64,000 nt of DNA, taken from positions 558,001 through 622,000 of the forward strand of contig NZ_JAATJT010000003.1 of assembly GCF_011777505.1 (NCBI RefSeq), given 5' to 3'. Positions 52,734 to 62,933 of this stretch are shown in pieces (the first letter of the stretch is position 1; every line of letters starts with the position of its first letter). Under the pieces are notes generated by a model that saw only the letters and a program-made list of their open reading frames with translations, did not search any database and had not been told where the DNA came from. This DNA comes from Gaetbulibacter sp. S0825. Lineage in GTDB: Bacteria > Bacteroidota > Bacteroidia > Flavobacteriales > Flavobacteriaceae. Made by a program: the position numbers and the translations under genes.

Positions 52734-54644
52734 TTAATCTACATTATCGTGTAAAAAAGAATTATTACTTCTTAATTGAACATCGTCGTTATCATCCATA
52801 CCAATAGACATTCTAGATGCATTAGTCTCGGATGAATGCTGTACATCATTTAAGTCTACTCCTTGCCTTTTATAAGCTGGCTCTTTTTCTATATCGTCAA
52901 TTTTTGCATTGTTGAATTTATAATTAAACTCTTTCATTTTTTTACGACGCTCATTAGCTCTCTCTTTTAAGAGTTGAGAAATCGGGCTGTTTATAGGGTC
53001 TAATTCATCTCCTAAATCTTCCTCTGTTTCTTCTTGAATAGTTTTCTTTTCAAAAACTATTTCATCTTCAACTTCTAAAACAACTTCTTGCTTTTGTTCT
53101 TTTTCATTAATGGCAGATTCTAAAACAATATAATCGTCAAGTGCATATTTAGTTTCGCCATCTTTATTTGCTTCTGTTACAGGGATTAGCTCAACATAGT
53201 CTTTTACAGACATATCTTTTACCTCATCATCTAATTCGAAAGTGATTTTTTCACTTACAGTTTCTATTTCCTCTATCTCCTTTTTTTGTGTAGACAAAGG
53301 CAAATCAAAAGTTAACATAATTTGCTCTTCCTGCACTTGCTCTTCTTCTACAGTTTCTTCAGTAGTTATTTCATTTATAATAAACTCCGTATCATCTACA
53401 TTTGCAAGAACTTCATCGTACACTACATTAATATTTTTAATGATTTCGGTAGTAGGAATCAAGTTCATATCATGACGCTCTTCGTCTTCATCAACCAATG
53501 TGTGTATTACTTTTTCTTCCTTTACTTCTTTTTCTAAAATAATATCTGGTGTAATGATAGCTGGCTCTTTATCCTTAGATAAATCCTGATCCATGCTTTG
53601 ATCTTCTTCTAAAGAATGTATTACTTTTTTTGTTTCTGTATTAGAAATTTCATTTTGCTGTTCTACATCAAAACCTGTTGCAATAATGGTTACTGAAATT
53701 GCTTCTGCTAATGCTTCGTCTTCACCAACTCCCATAATAATATTCGCGCCATAACCAGCTTCGGCTTGAATATGATCATTGATTTCACCAATTTCATCAA
53801 TAGTGATTTCTTGAGAACCCGAAACGATAAGCAACAATACGTTTTTAGCTCCTGTAATTTTATTATCATTTAATAATGGTGAATCCAGTGCTTTCATAAT
53901 CGCTTCTTGAGCACGATTAGATCCTGAAGCACTAGAAGAGCCCATAATGGCTGTTCCACTATTACTCAATACGGTTTTAGCATCTCGTAAATCGATGTTT
54001 TGTGTGTAGTGATGTGTAATTACTTCAGCAATACCTCTAGAGGCTGTTGACAGCACTTCATCTGCTTTAGAAAAACCAGCTTTAAAACCTAAGTTTCCAT
54101 AAACTTCTCTTAGTTTATTATTATTAATTACAACTAAAGAATCTACATGTTCGCGAAGCGTTTCAATACCTTTTTGAGCTTGAGCAATACGAATTTTTCC
54201 TTCAAACTGAAATGGCATCGTTACAATACCTACAGTTAAAATGTCCAGCTCTTTTGCCATTTTTGCAATAATTGGAGCAGCTCCTGTACCTGTTCCACCA
54301 CCCATTCCAGCAGTGATAAACACCATTTTTGTATTGGTATCTAACATGCGCTTTATATCTTCAAGGCTTTCTACAGCGGCTTGTTCTCCAATCTCTGGAT
54401 TTGCTCCTGCTCCTAATCCTTCGGTAAGGCTAACGCCTAATTGAATTTTGTTTGGAACTCCACTGTTGTTTAGGGCTTGTGCATCTGTGTTGCAGATTAC
54501 AAAATCTACACCTTTAATTCCTTGTTGGAACATGTGATTGATAGCATTGCTACCTCCACCACCAACACCAATTACTTTAATGACGTTGGATTGATTTTTT
54601 GGCAAATCGAATGTAATGCTCCCAATGTCTTTGTTGCTACTCAT
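52734..54644 (-). CDS. ftsZ: Cell division protein FtsZ with long acidic linker
   Basis: Tubulin-like GTPase that forms the division ring. 636 residues, far longer than the 380-390 of E. coli. GTP-binding loops: GGGGSNAINHM (28-38) and GMGGGTGTGAAP (113-124); T7 region QNIDLRD (215-221). After about residue 325 an acidic, glutamate-rich linker of some 260 residues leads to a short conserved tail, IEKEPAYKRQGVDL, the probable FtsA-binding peptide of this group, and an extra 30-residue end. Last gene of the cluster, 33 bases after ftsA. Confidence 0.97.
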   Translation of the reverse strand: MSSNKDIGSITFDLPKNQSNVIKVIGVGGGGSNAINHMFQQGIKGVDFVICNTDAQALNNSGVPNKIQLGVSLTEGLGAGANPEIGEQAAVESLEDIKRMLDTNTKMVFITAGMGGGTGTGAAPIIAKMAKELDILTVGIVTMPFQFEGKIRIAQAQKGIETLREHVDSLVVINNNKLREVYGNLGFKAGFSKADEVLSTASRGIAEVITHHYTQNIDLRDAKTVLSNSGTAIMGSSSASGSNRAQEAIMKALDSPLLNDNKITGAKNVLLLIVSGSQEITIDEIGEINDHIQAEAGYGANIIMGVGEDEALAEAISVTIIATGFDVEQQNEISNTETKKVIHSLEEDQSMDQDLSKDKEPAIITPDIILEKEVKEEKVIHTLVDEDEERHDMNLIPTTEIIKNINVVYDEVLANVDDTEFIINEITTEETVEEEQVQEEQIMLTFDLPLSTQKKEIEEIETVSEKITFELDDEVKDMSVKDYVELIPVTEANKDGETKYALDDYIVLESAINEKEQKQEVVLEVEDEIVFEKKTIQEETEEDLGDELDPINSPISQLLKERANERRKKMKEFNYKFNNAKIDDIEKEPAYKRQGVDLNDVQHSSETNASRMSIGMDDNDDVQLRSNNSFLHDNVD

Positions 54645-54677
54645 AAAATTAGTTTTTACTGGTTTCTTTTATTTTGT

Positions 54678-56003
54678 TTACTCAGCGTTATCTAAAAAAT
54701 CTTTAACGCGTTCGGTTAATTTATCCAGAAAAGATTTTCGTTCTTTTCTAGGTTGTTCAATGGTTTGTTCTTGTTCGTTATCATCTAGTACCTCACTAGC
54801 TTCAAGGGTAGCTTGTGCGACACTTTCTATTCTTTTTTTCTCTTGACGTTTTAGACCATCCATAACCAACCCAACTGCTGTCGCAAATAAAGGACTCGTT
54901 ACTTCATCATCACTTTCTCCTGCCAAGTGCTCATTTGGATAGCCAATTCTGGTATCCATTCCAGTGATATATTCTACCAACTGTTTTAAATGTTTTAATT
55001 GACTTCCACCTCCTGTTAAAACTATTCCTGCTATTAGTTTCTTTTTTTGTTCTTCATGACCATAGTTTTTTATTTCAACATATACTTGTTCAATAATTTC
55101 TACGACTCTTGCATGAATAATTTTTGACAGGTTTTTTAATGTAATTTCTTTTGGTTCTCTACCTCTAAGTCCTGGGATAGAGACAATCTCGTTATCTTTA
55201 TTTTCTCCAGGCCATGCAGAACCAAATTTAATTTTTAGTAATTCGGCTTGCTTTTCTATGATTGAGCATCCTTCCTTAATATCTTCGGTAATAACATTTC
55301 CTCCAAATGGAATGACTGCTGTATGGCGAATGATTCCATCTCTAAAAATGGCTAAATCAGTTGTTCCACCTCCAATATCTATAAGAGCAACTCCTGCATC
55401 TTTTTCGTCTTCGCTCAATACTGCATTCGCAGAAGCTAAAGGCTCTAAAGTGATACCTTCCAGTTCCAATCCTGCGCTTTTAACGCATCGTCCAATATTT
55501 CTAATAGAAGACACTTGACCAACAACGACATGAAAATTTGCTTCAAGCCTACCTCCATACATACCTATTGGCTCTTTTATTTCGGCTTGTCCATCAACTT
55601 TATATTCTTGCGGTAATACATGGATAATTTCTTCTCCTGGAAGCATTACCAATTTATGCACTTGATTGATTAATCTGTCTATATCGTCTTCGTCTATTAC
55701 TACTTCAGAATTTGATCTTGTTATATAGTCACTATGTTGAAGACTTCTAATATGTTGTCCTGCAATACCAACCGTAACTTCATTAATTTTCATCCCTGAA
55801 GCTGCTTCGGCTTCTTGTACTGCTTGCTGAATTGACTGTGTTGTTTGCGTAATATTATTTACTACACCTCTATGAACTCCCAAACTCTTAGATTTTCCAA
55901 TACCTAGAATTTCTGCTTTTCCATATTCATTTTTGCGTCCAATCATGGCCACAATCTTTGTGGTTCCAATATCTAGTCCAACCGATATATTATTACTCTC
56001 CAT
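54678..56003 (-). CDS. ftsA: Cell division protein FtsA
   Basis: Actin-like ATPase that tethers FtsZ to the membrane. 441 residues. Nucleotide-site motifs: VGLDIGTTKIVAMIGRKNEY, VALIDIGGGTTDLAIFRDGI and IAGIVLTGGGSQLKHLKQLV. The C-terminal amphipathic helix needed for membrane attachment is visible as FLDKLTERVKDFLDNAE. It lies 3 bases after ftsQ. Confidence 0.97.
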   Translation of the reverse strand: MESNNISVGLDIGTTKIVAMIGRKNEYGKAEILGIGKSKSLGVHRGVVNNITQTTQSIQQAVQEAEAASGMKINEVTVGIAGQHIRSLQHSDYITRSNSEVVIDEDDIDRLINQVHKLVMLPGEEIIHVLPQEYKVDGQAEIKEPIGMYGGRLEANFHVVVGQVSSIRNIGRCVKSAGLELEGITLEPLASANAVLSEDEKDAGVALIDIGGGTTDLAIFRDGIIRHTAVIPFGGNVITEDIKEGCSIIEKQAELLKIKFGSAWPGENKDNEIVSIPGLRGREPKEITLKNLSKIIHARVVEIIEQVYVEIKNYGHEEQKKKLIAGIVLTGGGSQLKHLKQLVEYITGMDTRIGYPNEHLAGESDDEVTSPLFATAVGLVMDGLKRQEKKRIESVAQATLEASEVLDDNEQEQTIEQPRKERKSFLDKLTERVKDFLDNAE

Positions 56004-56006
56004 AAT

Positions 56007-56729
56007 TTACTTTTTAGTGCAAACAACTTGATTATCAAACTGCAAATTCACTTTACTATACTTACTTAGCATATCATCTTTTTTCGCTTTTTGATAAAAT
56101 GCTTTTAAATTGCTTATTTTGTTATCTAGTTTATCTAGATTTCCCAACCATATTTCAAAATCGAAAGCTCTTGTTTTTAAAACAAATGTTTCATCTTCGT
56201 TTTGATAAATCTCTACAACATGAGTCTTTAAAAATTGGTCATTAAAAATTTTGTCAGCAATTATGTACACATTGCTTAATTTATTTTTTTTAACATGACC
56301 TGTTACTAAAGGCACACGAGCTGTATGAAACGTAGATAAAGGCATAAACGCGCCTTCATCATCTATATAATATGACGCATTTGTGCTTACTCTAGCTATT
56401 GGTTTTCGCTGTAAAATATCAGCTCGAACCTCGCCATTAACAGTAAGATGCACTTCTGCGGTTTTGATCATTGGATTAGATTTTAGGGCACTTTCTATAT
56501 CATTCAAATCTAAAATTTCTTTAGCCATGTTTGGAAGCTCTTCGTTATTTTGTATTAACAATTTATTAACCGATGCCTCGGTCATGAATAAATTATTTTC
56601 ACCAAGAAAATTCACCTTTATTTCTGCGATTTTTCTTACATTATTTCTAAAAGAAGAAAACACAAAAACAAAGCTCACCAAAGCAATTAAACCCAATCCT
56701 TTTATGTAATTCCAGTTAACTCGCAACAC
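56007..56729 (-). CDS. ftsQ: Cell division protein FtsQ
   Basis: 240-residue bitopic divisome protein. Short cytoplasmic part, membrane helix GLGLIALVSFVFVFSSF, then a POTRA-like periplasmic segment (IKVNFLGENNLFMTEASVNK, PMIKTAEVHLTVNGEVRADI, LQRKPIARV). Sequence similarity in this family is low, so position between murC and ftsA weighs in the call. It overlaps murC by 14 bases. Confidence 0.92.
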   Translation of the reverse strand: MLRVNWNYIKGLGLIALVSFVFVFSSFRNNVRKIAEIKVNFLGENNLFMTEASVNKLLIQNNEELPNMAKEILDLNDIESALKSNPMIKTAEVHLTVNGEVRADILQRKPIARVSTNASYYIDDEGAFMPLSTFHTARVPLVTGHVKKNKLSNVYIIADKIFNDQFLKTHVVEIYQNEDETFVLKTRAFDFEIWLGNLDKLDNKISNLKAFYQKAKKDDMLSKYSKVNLQFDNQVVCTKK

Positions 56730-58068
56730 TTAATTGTTCTTTAATGTTATTAACTTCTACTCCAATATCTCCAGCACCAAGAGTAATTATTATTTGTGCG
56801 TTACTTTTTTTAATTTCAGACACAATATTTTCTTTACTTATCAATGCCTTATTTGGGTTTTTAATTTTATTTAATAACCAATTTGAATTAACGCCATCAA
56901 TAGGCAATTCTCTCGCTGGATATATCTCTAACAGTAAAACACTATCGAATTTTGATAAGCTCTCTGCAAATTCATCAATAAAATCTCTTGTTCTACTAAA
57001 TAGATGTGGTTGAAAAACCACCAACACTTCTTTGTTTGGATACATTTCCCTTACAGCTTGATGCACGGCATTTATCTCTTCAGGATGATGAGCATAATCA
57101 TCAATAAATACAAGCTCTTCTGTTTTAATTTGATAGGTGAACCTACGTTTTACACCTTTGTAAGATGCTAATGCGCTGGCAAGGCTATAAGGAGCGCAAC
57201 CTAATTCTATAGCCATTGCCAGTGCTATTAATGCATTCGACAAATTATGTCTACCTGGTAGGTTAAATAAAAAATCTTTAATATGTTGACTAGGTGTTTT
57301 TACATCAAACACGTAGCTTCCTTCTTTTATTCTAATATTAATTGCTGAATAGTCTGCATCTTCATCTACTGCATAAGTAATTCCATTTATTGGCAACCCC
57401 TTTTTAACAAACAGTTTTCCATTTGGTTTTAATTTCTTAGAAAAATCTCTAAAGGAATCATCTAAAGCTTCTTTCTTTCCATAAATATCTAAATGATCTG
57501 CATCCATCGAAGTAATACAAGCCAAGTCTGGTGACAAGGTTAAAAATGAACGATCAAATTCATCAGCTTCAACAACAGATACTCTAGTACCTTTTAAAAT
57601 GAGGTTTGAGTTATAATTCTCTGTAATTCCTCCAAGAAATGCTGTTACTTCTACACCACATTCAGCTAGTAAATGACCTAAAATACTTGTCGTGGTTGTT
57701 TTGCCATGAGTTCCTGCAACCGCCAAACAATAAGTATCCTCAGTAATTAAACCTAATACTTGTGAGCGTTTTAAAACCTTAAAATTATTATCTCTAAAAT
57801 AATTTAACTCACTATGTTCCTTTGGAATTGCTGGTGTATAAACCACAAGCGTTTTTTGGGAGTCTAAAAAGTTTTTAGACACATTATCTAAACTATCTTC
57901 AAAATGCACATCTATTCCTAATGTTTCCAACTCACTAGTAAGTTCTGTTTGTGTTTTATCATAGCCAGCAACTTGTTTCCCACTAGCAACAAAATATCTA
58001 GCAAGCGCACTCATACCAATGCCTCCAATGCCAATAAAATAGATATTATGTATGCTATTTAAGTTCAT
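56716..58068 (-). CDS. murC: UDP-N-acetylmuramate--L-alanine ligase
   Basis: First amino-acid ligase of peptidoglycan precursor synthesis. 450 residues. [12 protein letters not shown]-type N-terminal Rossmann motif ([19 protein letters not shown]), ATP loop [20 protein letters not shown], central [20 protein letters not shown] and C-terminal [20 protein letters not shown]. It shares 4 bases with murG at its start. Confidence 0.97.
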   Translation of the reverse strand: MNLNSIHNIYFIGIGGIGMSALARYFVASGKQVAGYDKTQTELTSELETLGIDVHFEDSLDNVSKNFLDSQKTLVVYTPAIPKEHSELNYFRDNNFKVLKRSQVLGLITEDTYCLAVAGTHGKTTTTSILGHLLAECGVEVTAFLGGITENYNSNLILKGTRVSVVEADEFDRSFLTLSPDLACITSMDADHLDIYGKKEALDDSFRDFSKKLKPNGKLFVKKGLPINGITYAVDEDADYSAINIRIKEGSYVFDVKTPSQHIKDFLFNLPGRHNLSNALIALAMAIELGCAPYSLASALASYKGVKRRFTYQIKTEELVFIDDYAHHPEEINAVHQAVREMYPNKEVLVVFQPHLFSRTRDFIDEFAESLSKFDSVLLLEIYPARELPIDGVNSNWLLNKIKNPNKALISKENIVSEIKKSNAQIIITLGAGDIGVEVNNIKEQLSVAS

Positions 58069-59162
58069 TTACTTTTTAAAAGTTTTTCTACTTCGTCTGC
58101 TATATCCTTAGTTGCATTTATTAATGCTAATTTTTTAATATTATTACTTAATAATTCTTGTTTTTCTTTAGAGTTATTTAAGAGTTTGAACTTGTTTTCA
58201 AAATCAACATCTAAATCTGCTTCTTTAATCAAAATAGCTCCATCTTTTTCAACAATAGCGTTTGCATTTTTTGTTTGATGATCCTCAGCTACATTTGGTG
58301 AAGGAATAAATATTACTGGCTTCCCAACAATACATAATTCTGACACGGAACTTGCTCCTGCTCTAGAAATAATTATATCTGCGGCAGCATAAGCCATATC
58401 TATTCTATTTAAAAAAGCATGGACTTGTACATCTTTAATATCTCCATTAATCTTATAATCTTGATAATATAATTTTCCACACTGCCAGATAATTTGCACA
58501 TTTTGCTCATGAAAAAAATCTAATTTTTTCACTATTAATTCATTAATTCTCCTTGCACCTAAACTACCACCCAAAACAAGTAATGTAACCTTGTTATGCT
58601 TTAATCCAAAAAAATCTTTTGCTTCAATAGATTTATTATCCAAGCTGAGTAAATCTTGTCTCACGGGATTTCCTGTTTTAACAATCTTATCTTTTGGAAA
58701 AAATCGTTCTAATCCATCATAAGCAACACATACTTTATTCGCCTTTTTAGATAGTATCTTATTGGTAATCCCAGGATAAGAATTCTGTTCTTGTATTAAA
58801 CTTGGAATACCCTTTGAAGTGGCCACTTGCAATAATGGTCCACTAGCAAAACCTCCTGTACCAATAGCAACATCTGGCTTAAATTGCTTAATTATTTTTC
58901 GAGACCTCAATAAACTAGCAATAAGTTTAAAAGGAAATGATAGATTTTTTAAAGTCAATTTTCTTTGAATTCCAGAAATCCACAACCCTTCAATGTTATA
59001 TCCAGCTTGCGGTACTTTTTCCATTTCCATTTTATCTTTTGCTCCAACAAATAAAAACTCAGCGTTTGGATAACGCTGTTTTAACTCATTTGCAATGGAT
59101 ATAGCAGGATAAATATGTCCTCCTGTACCACCTCCAGATAATATGATTTTATAGTTACTCAT
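58065..59162 (-). CDS. murG: UDP-N-acetylglucosamine--MurNAc-pentapeptide transferase
   Basis: Makes lipid II from lipid I at the inner face of the membrane. 365 residues in two Rossmann domains: [49 protein letters not shown] and [20 protein letters not shown]. The start shares one base with the ftsW stop. Confidence 0.97.
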   Translation of the reverse strand: MSNYKIILSGGGTGGHIYPAISIANELKQRYPNAEFLFVGAKDKMEMEKVPQAGYNIEGLWISGIQRKLTLKNLSFPFKLIASLLRSRKIIKQFKPDVAIGTGGFASGPLLQVATSKGIPSLIQEQNSYPGITNKILSKKANKVCVAYDGLERFFPKDKIVKTGNPVRQDLLSLDNKSIEAKDFFGLKHNKVTLLVLGGSLGARRINELIVKKLDFFHEQNVQIIWQCGKLYYQDYKINGDIKDVQVHAFLNRIDMAYAAADIIISRAGASSVSELCIVGKPVIFIPSPNVAEDHQTKNANAIVEKDGAILIKEADLDVDFENKFKLLNNSKEKQELLSNNIKKLALINATKDIADEVEKLLKSK

Positions 59163-60358
59163 TATATTGTCTCACTTAAAATTTCAAGTGGATTATCTTC
59201 TCTTTCTTCTTGTTCTTTAATTTCTTGTCTTCTTGCACTAACACTAAGTATGATGCCAATTGCCAAACAGGTAATCCAAATGGAAGTTCCACCACTACTT
59301 ATTAATGGTAGTGTTTGACCTGTAACTGGAAATAGCTCTACAGCCACAGCCATATTTATAAGCGCTTGAAATACTATTGGAATCCCAACTCCTATCACTA
59401 AAAGCTTACCAAAAATAGTGTCGGCCTTATGTGACGCTATTACTATTCTAAACAACAATAACAAGTAAAGTGTCATTAAAAACAACCCTCCTATTAAACC
59501 ATACTCTTCAATGATAATTGCAAAAATAAAGTCGGATGATGACTGTGGCAAAAAGTTCTTTTGAGTACTTTTTCCTGGACCAACTCCTTTTATATATCCT
59601 GATGCTATTGCTATTTTTGCTTTTTCTATTTGATAATCAGCCTCAGTATCTTCACCGTTTGCAAAATTTTCTATTCTACTTGCCCAAGTATCGATACGAT
59701 TTGGCATAACATCTGGAAATGCTTTGGCAACCAAAATAAATAGCGCAAAAGCCGCAACACCTGACAATAGAATTAACAATAAATATTTAACAGGATAACC
59801 TCCTAAGAATGCCAATGCAATTACCATTGTAAAAATGATAGCTGTTGTTGAAAAATTAGCTGGTAATATTAACACCAAAACTAAAAATACTGGGAACCAT
59901 AACGGTAAGATTGTTTCTTTAAACGTGACTGTTTTATCTTTTATTTTTGATAAATACCTAGCTACATAAACCATTAAAACTACAGATGCCAAAGTTGAGG
60001 GCTGAAACGTAAAACCAACTATTGGTACTTTTATCCAGCGCTTTGCATTTGTTAAACTTTCGGTGGTTTCTGGTTGAAACATAGTAGCAGCCAACAATAC
60101 TAATACTACTGGAATCATAACCATTGATAATCCGCGAAAATATCTATAAGGCACTTTGTGTACACCATATATAATCGCAAAACCTAGAAATAAATGCACA
60201 AAATGTTTAACAAAATAATTAAAGGTATTTCCATCACCGCTTATGTACGCCAAATTACTAGCTGCACTGTACACAGGAAGGAATGAGAATATTGCTAGTA
60301 ATGCTGCAATAGCCCAAATTAACCTATCTCCTTTTAAATTGTTAAACAATAATTGCAT
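59162..60358 (-). CDS. ftsW: Peptidoglycan polymerase / division protein FtsW
   Basis: SEDS-family glycosyltransferase that polymerises lipid II at the septum. 398 residues with about ten helices. Motifs: [54 protein letters not shown] and [20 protein letters not shown]. Position in the dcw cluster argues for FtsW rather than RodA. One-base overlap with murD. Confidence 0.96.
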   Translation of the reverse strand: MQLLFNNLKGDRLIWAIAALLAIFSFLPVYSAASNLAYISGDGNTFNYFVKHFVHLFLGFAIIYGVHKVPYRYFRGLSMVMIPVVLVLLAATMFQPETTESLTNAKRWIKVPIVGFTFQPSTLASVVLMVYVARYLSKIKDKTVTFKETILPLWFPVFLVLVLILPANFSTTAIIFTMVIALAFLGGYPVKYLLLILLSGVAAFALFILVAKAFPDVMPNRIDTWASRIENFANGEDTEADYQIEKAKIAIASGYIKGVGPGKSTQKNFLPQSSSDFIFAIIIEEYGLIGGLFLMTLYLLLLFRIVIASHKADTIFGKLLVIGVGIPIVFQALINMAVAVELFPVTGQTLPLISSGGTSIWITCLAIGIILSVSARRQEIKEQEEREDNPLEILSETI

Positions 60359-61692
60359 TATAATTTTCTTACTGCATTTTTAAACTGACGTCCTCTATCT
60401 TCATAATTTTCGAATAAATCAAAACTTGCACAAGCTGGTGACAAAAGAACATTATCTCCAGCTTCAGCAATTTTATAAGCTATTTTCAATGCTTCGCTCA
60501 TAAACTGAGTTTCAACCATTATCTCTACCATATTACCAAATGTTTCAAAAAGTTTTTTGTTATCCACACCCAAACAAATAATAGCTTTTACTTTTTCGTT
60601 TACAAACGGAAAAAGCTGTTTATAATCGTTGCCTTTATCTACTCCACCTACAATCCAAACGGTTGGTGCTTCCATACTTTCTAAAGCAAAATATGTGGCA
60701 TTCACATTAGTTGCTTTTGAATCGTTTATGTATTGCACTTTATTAATACGCAATACATTTTCTAAACGATGTTCTGCGCCTTGAAAATTCTCAAGGCTTT
60801 CACGTAATGTGTGACTTCTAATTTTAAGCAAATGCGCAACCGTCGAGGCTGCCATTGCATTTTTAATATTGTGCTTTCCCTCTAAAGCTAAGTTTGCTGT
60901 TGGCATAATTATATGGCTATTATCAATTAATATTTTTATGTTGTTATTTTCTAAATACGCTCCTTGTTCCAATTTCTTTGTTAATGAAAATGGCAATAAT
61001 GTTGATTGAATTGGATGTGATTTTAGATAGTTTGTTATGTCTTTATCATCAGCATCATAAATCAAGTAATCTTCTTTGGTTTGATTCATCGCTATTCTAA
61101 ATTTTGAAGCGATATAGTTTTCAAACTTGTAATCATATCTATCTAAATGATCAGGAGAAATGTTTGTAATAATGGCAATGTGCGGTTTAAATGTTTTTAT
61201 TCCATCTAATTGAAAACTACTCAACTCTAAAACAAAATGCTCATAACTTGAGTCTAACACTTGCTTTGCAAAACTATCACCAATGTTTCCTCCCATAGCT
61301 GCTTTTAAACCTCCTTGTTTAAGTATATGGTGTGTCCACATGGTCGTGGTAGTTTTACCATTGCTACCTGTTATTCCAATAATATTAGCCTTTGTGAATT
61401 GTGATGCAAATTCAATTTCGGAAACAACCGAAATATTATTTGCTAACAACTTTTGCACTAAAGCCACTTTATCTGGAATTCCAGGGCTTTTCATTACAAC
61501 ATCAGCATTTAGAACTTTAGATTCTGTATGCTTTTCTTCTTCCCATTCAATCTCATTATGTATAAGAACTTCTTTATATTTTTCTTTAATTTTTCCTTTA
61601 TCAGAAACAAACACATCATATCCTTTTTCATTTCCCAATAGTGCTGTTCCAACACCACTTTCTCCTGCTCCTAATATCACTAGCCTTTTCAT
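60358..61692 (-). CDS. murD: UDP-N-acetylmuramoylalanine--D-glutamate ligase
   Basis: Adds D-glutamate to the peptidoglycan precursor. 444 residues from [20 protein letters not shown]. The frame is open for 19 more codons upstream, but that part lies inside mraY and precedes the family's normal start. The chosen ATG shares one base with the mraY stop. Motifs: IIGITGSNGKTTTTMWTHHI, ITNISPDHLDRYDYKFENYI, WIVGGVDKGNDYKQLFPF and LLSPACASFDLFENYEDRG. Confidence 0.97.
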   Translation of the reverse strand: MKRLVILGAGESGVGTALLGNEKGYDVFVSDKGKIKEKYKEVLIHNEIEWEEEKHTESKVLNADVVMKSPGIPDKVALVQKLLANNISVVSEIEFASQFTKANIIGITGSNGKTTTTMWTHHILKQGGLKAAMGGNIGDSFAKQVLDSSYEHFVLELSSFQLDGIKTFKPHIAIITNISPDHLDRYDYKFENYIASKFRIAMNQTKEDYLIYDADDKDITNYLKSHPIQSTLLPFSLTKKLEQGAYLENNNIKILIDNSHIIMPTANLALEGKHNIKNAMAASTVAHLLKIRSHTLRESLENFQGAEHRLENVLRINKVQYINDSKATNVNATYFALESMEAPTVWIVGGVDKGNDYKQLFPFVNEKVKAIICLGVDNKKLFETFGNMVEIMVETQFMSEALKIAYKIAEAGDNVLLSPACASFDLFENYEDRGRQFKNAVRKL

Positions 61693-62933
61693 TAGCGAAT
61701 TTTCAAGGTCACTATTGAAAGGATGGCTAGCAGAATACCTACAATCCAAAACCGTGTTACAATTTTACTTTCGTGATATCCTGATTTTTGATAATGATGA
61801 TGCAAAGGCGACATCTTAAAAATGCGCTTTCCTTCACCAAATTTTTTCTTTGTGTACTTGAAATAGCTTACCTGTAGTACAACTGATAAATTTTCGGCTA
61901 AAAAGATGCCACATAACAGTGGAATAAGCCACTCTTTACGAACTGCAATTGCTATTACTGCTATAATTCCGCCAATAGTTAAACTTCCTGTATCTCCCAT
62001 AAACACCTGAGCTGGATATGTATTATACCATAAAAATCCAATAAGCGCCCCCACAAATGCAGCGATATATATGGTGATTTCCTCAACACGAGGTATATAC
62101 ATAATGTTTAAGTAATCTGAGAAAATGATATTACCAGAGACCCAAGCAAAAATCCCAAGAGTTAAAACAATAATTGCTGATGTTCCTGCTGCAAGTCCAT
62201 CGATACCATCTGTAAGGTTTGCTCCATTAGAAACTGCAGTAATAATAAAAATTGCTGCTAGGATAAAAATTATCCAAGCATATGGTTTTAAGCTAGGGCT
62301 TATCCAAGTTATTAAACTGGCATAATCAAACTCATTACCTTTTACGAAAGGTATGGTTGTTTTTGTTGATTTAATTTCGTCTTCAAATAATTTGGCTTGT
62401 GGTATGGTAGGGTTTTCAGCTAGTAATTCTTGCTGTTGCGCAATTGGCAGTTTTTCCTTAATGGTCACATCATTATTAAAATATAATGTTGTGCCTACGA
62501 TTATTCCGAGACCTACTTGACCTAATATTTTAAATCTTCCTTTTAAACCTTCTTTATCGTTTTTGAATTTTTTAATGTAATCATCGATAAACCCGATAAT
62601 CCCCATCCAGATTGTTGTAATTAACAATAAGATGATATAAATATTATCAAGTTTTGCGAATAAAAAAACAGGAATTAAAGTGGCAAGGATAATGATAATT
62701 CCACCCATAGTTGGTGTTCCCGCTTTTTCAGCTTGTCCTTCTAGACCCAAATCTCTAACAGTTTCACCAACTTGTTTTTTTTGTAAAAATTTAATGATAC
62801 GCTTACCATAAATAGTAGAAAATAACAACGACAAAATTATAGCCATAGCTGCCCTAAAGGATAAAAACCCAAACAAGGATGCGCCTGGAAACTGAAATTC
62901 TTTTTCTAAATATTCAAATAAATAATACAGCAT
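61692..62933 (-). CDS. mraY: Phospho-N-acetylmuramoyl-pentapeptide-transferase
   Basis: Makes lipid I from UDP-MurNAc-pentapeptide and undecaprenyl phosphate. 413 residues, ten helices. Catalytic motifs: [54 protein letters not shown] and [19 protein letters not shown]. It contains a soluble insert of some 50 residues (about 165-215), common in the Bacteroidetes form and absent from the 360-residue E. coli enzyme. It starts immediately after murE. Confidence 0.97.
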   Translation of the reverse strand: MLYYLFEYLEKEFQFPGASLFGFLSFRAAMAIILSLLFSTIYGKRIIKFLQKKQVGETVRDLGLEGQAEKAGTPTMGGIIIILATLIPVFLFAKLDNIYIILLLITTIWMGIIGFIDDYIKKFKNDKEGLKGRFKILGQVGLGIIVGTTLYFNNDVTIKEKLPIAQQQELLAENPTIPQAKLFEDEIKSTKTTIPFVKGNEFDYASLITWISPSLKPYAWIIFILAAIFIITAVSNGANLTDGIDGLAAGTSAIIVLTLGIFAWVSGNIIFSDYLNIMYIPRVEEITIYIAAFVGALIGFLWYNTYPAQVFMGDTGSLTIGGIIAVIAIAVRKEWLIPLLCGIFLAENLSVVLQVSYFKYTKKKFGEGKRIFKMSPLHHHYQKSGYHESKIVTRFWIVGILLAILSIVTLKIR

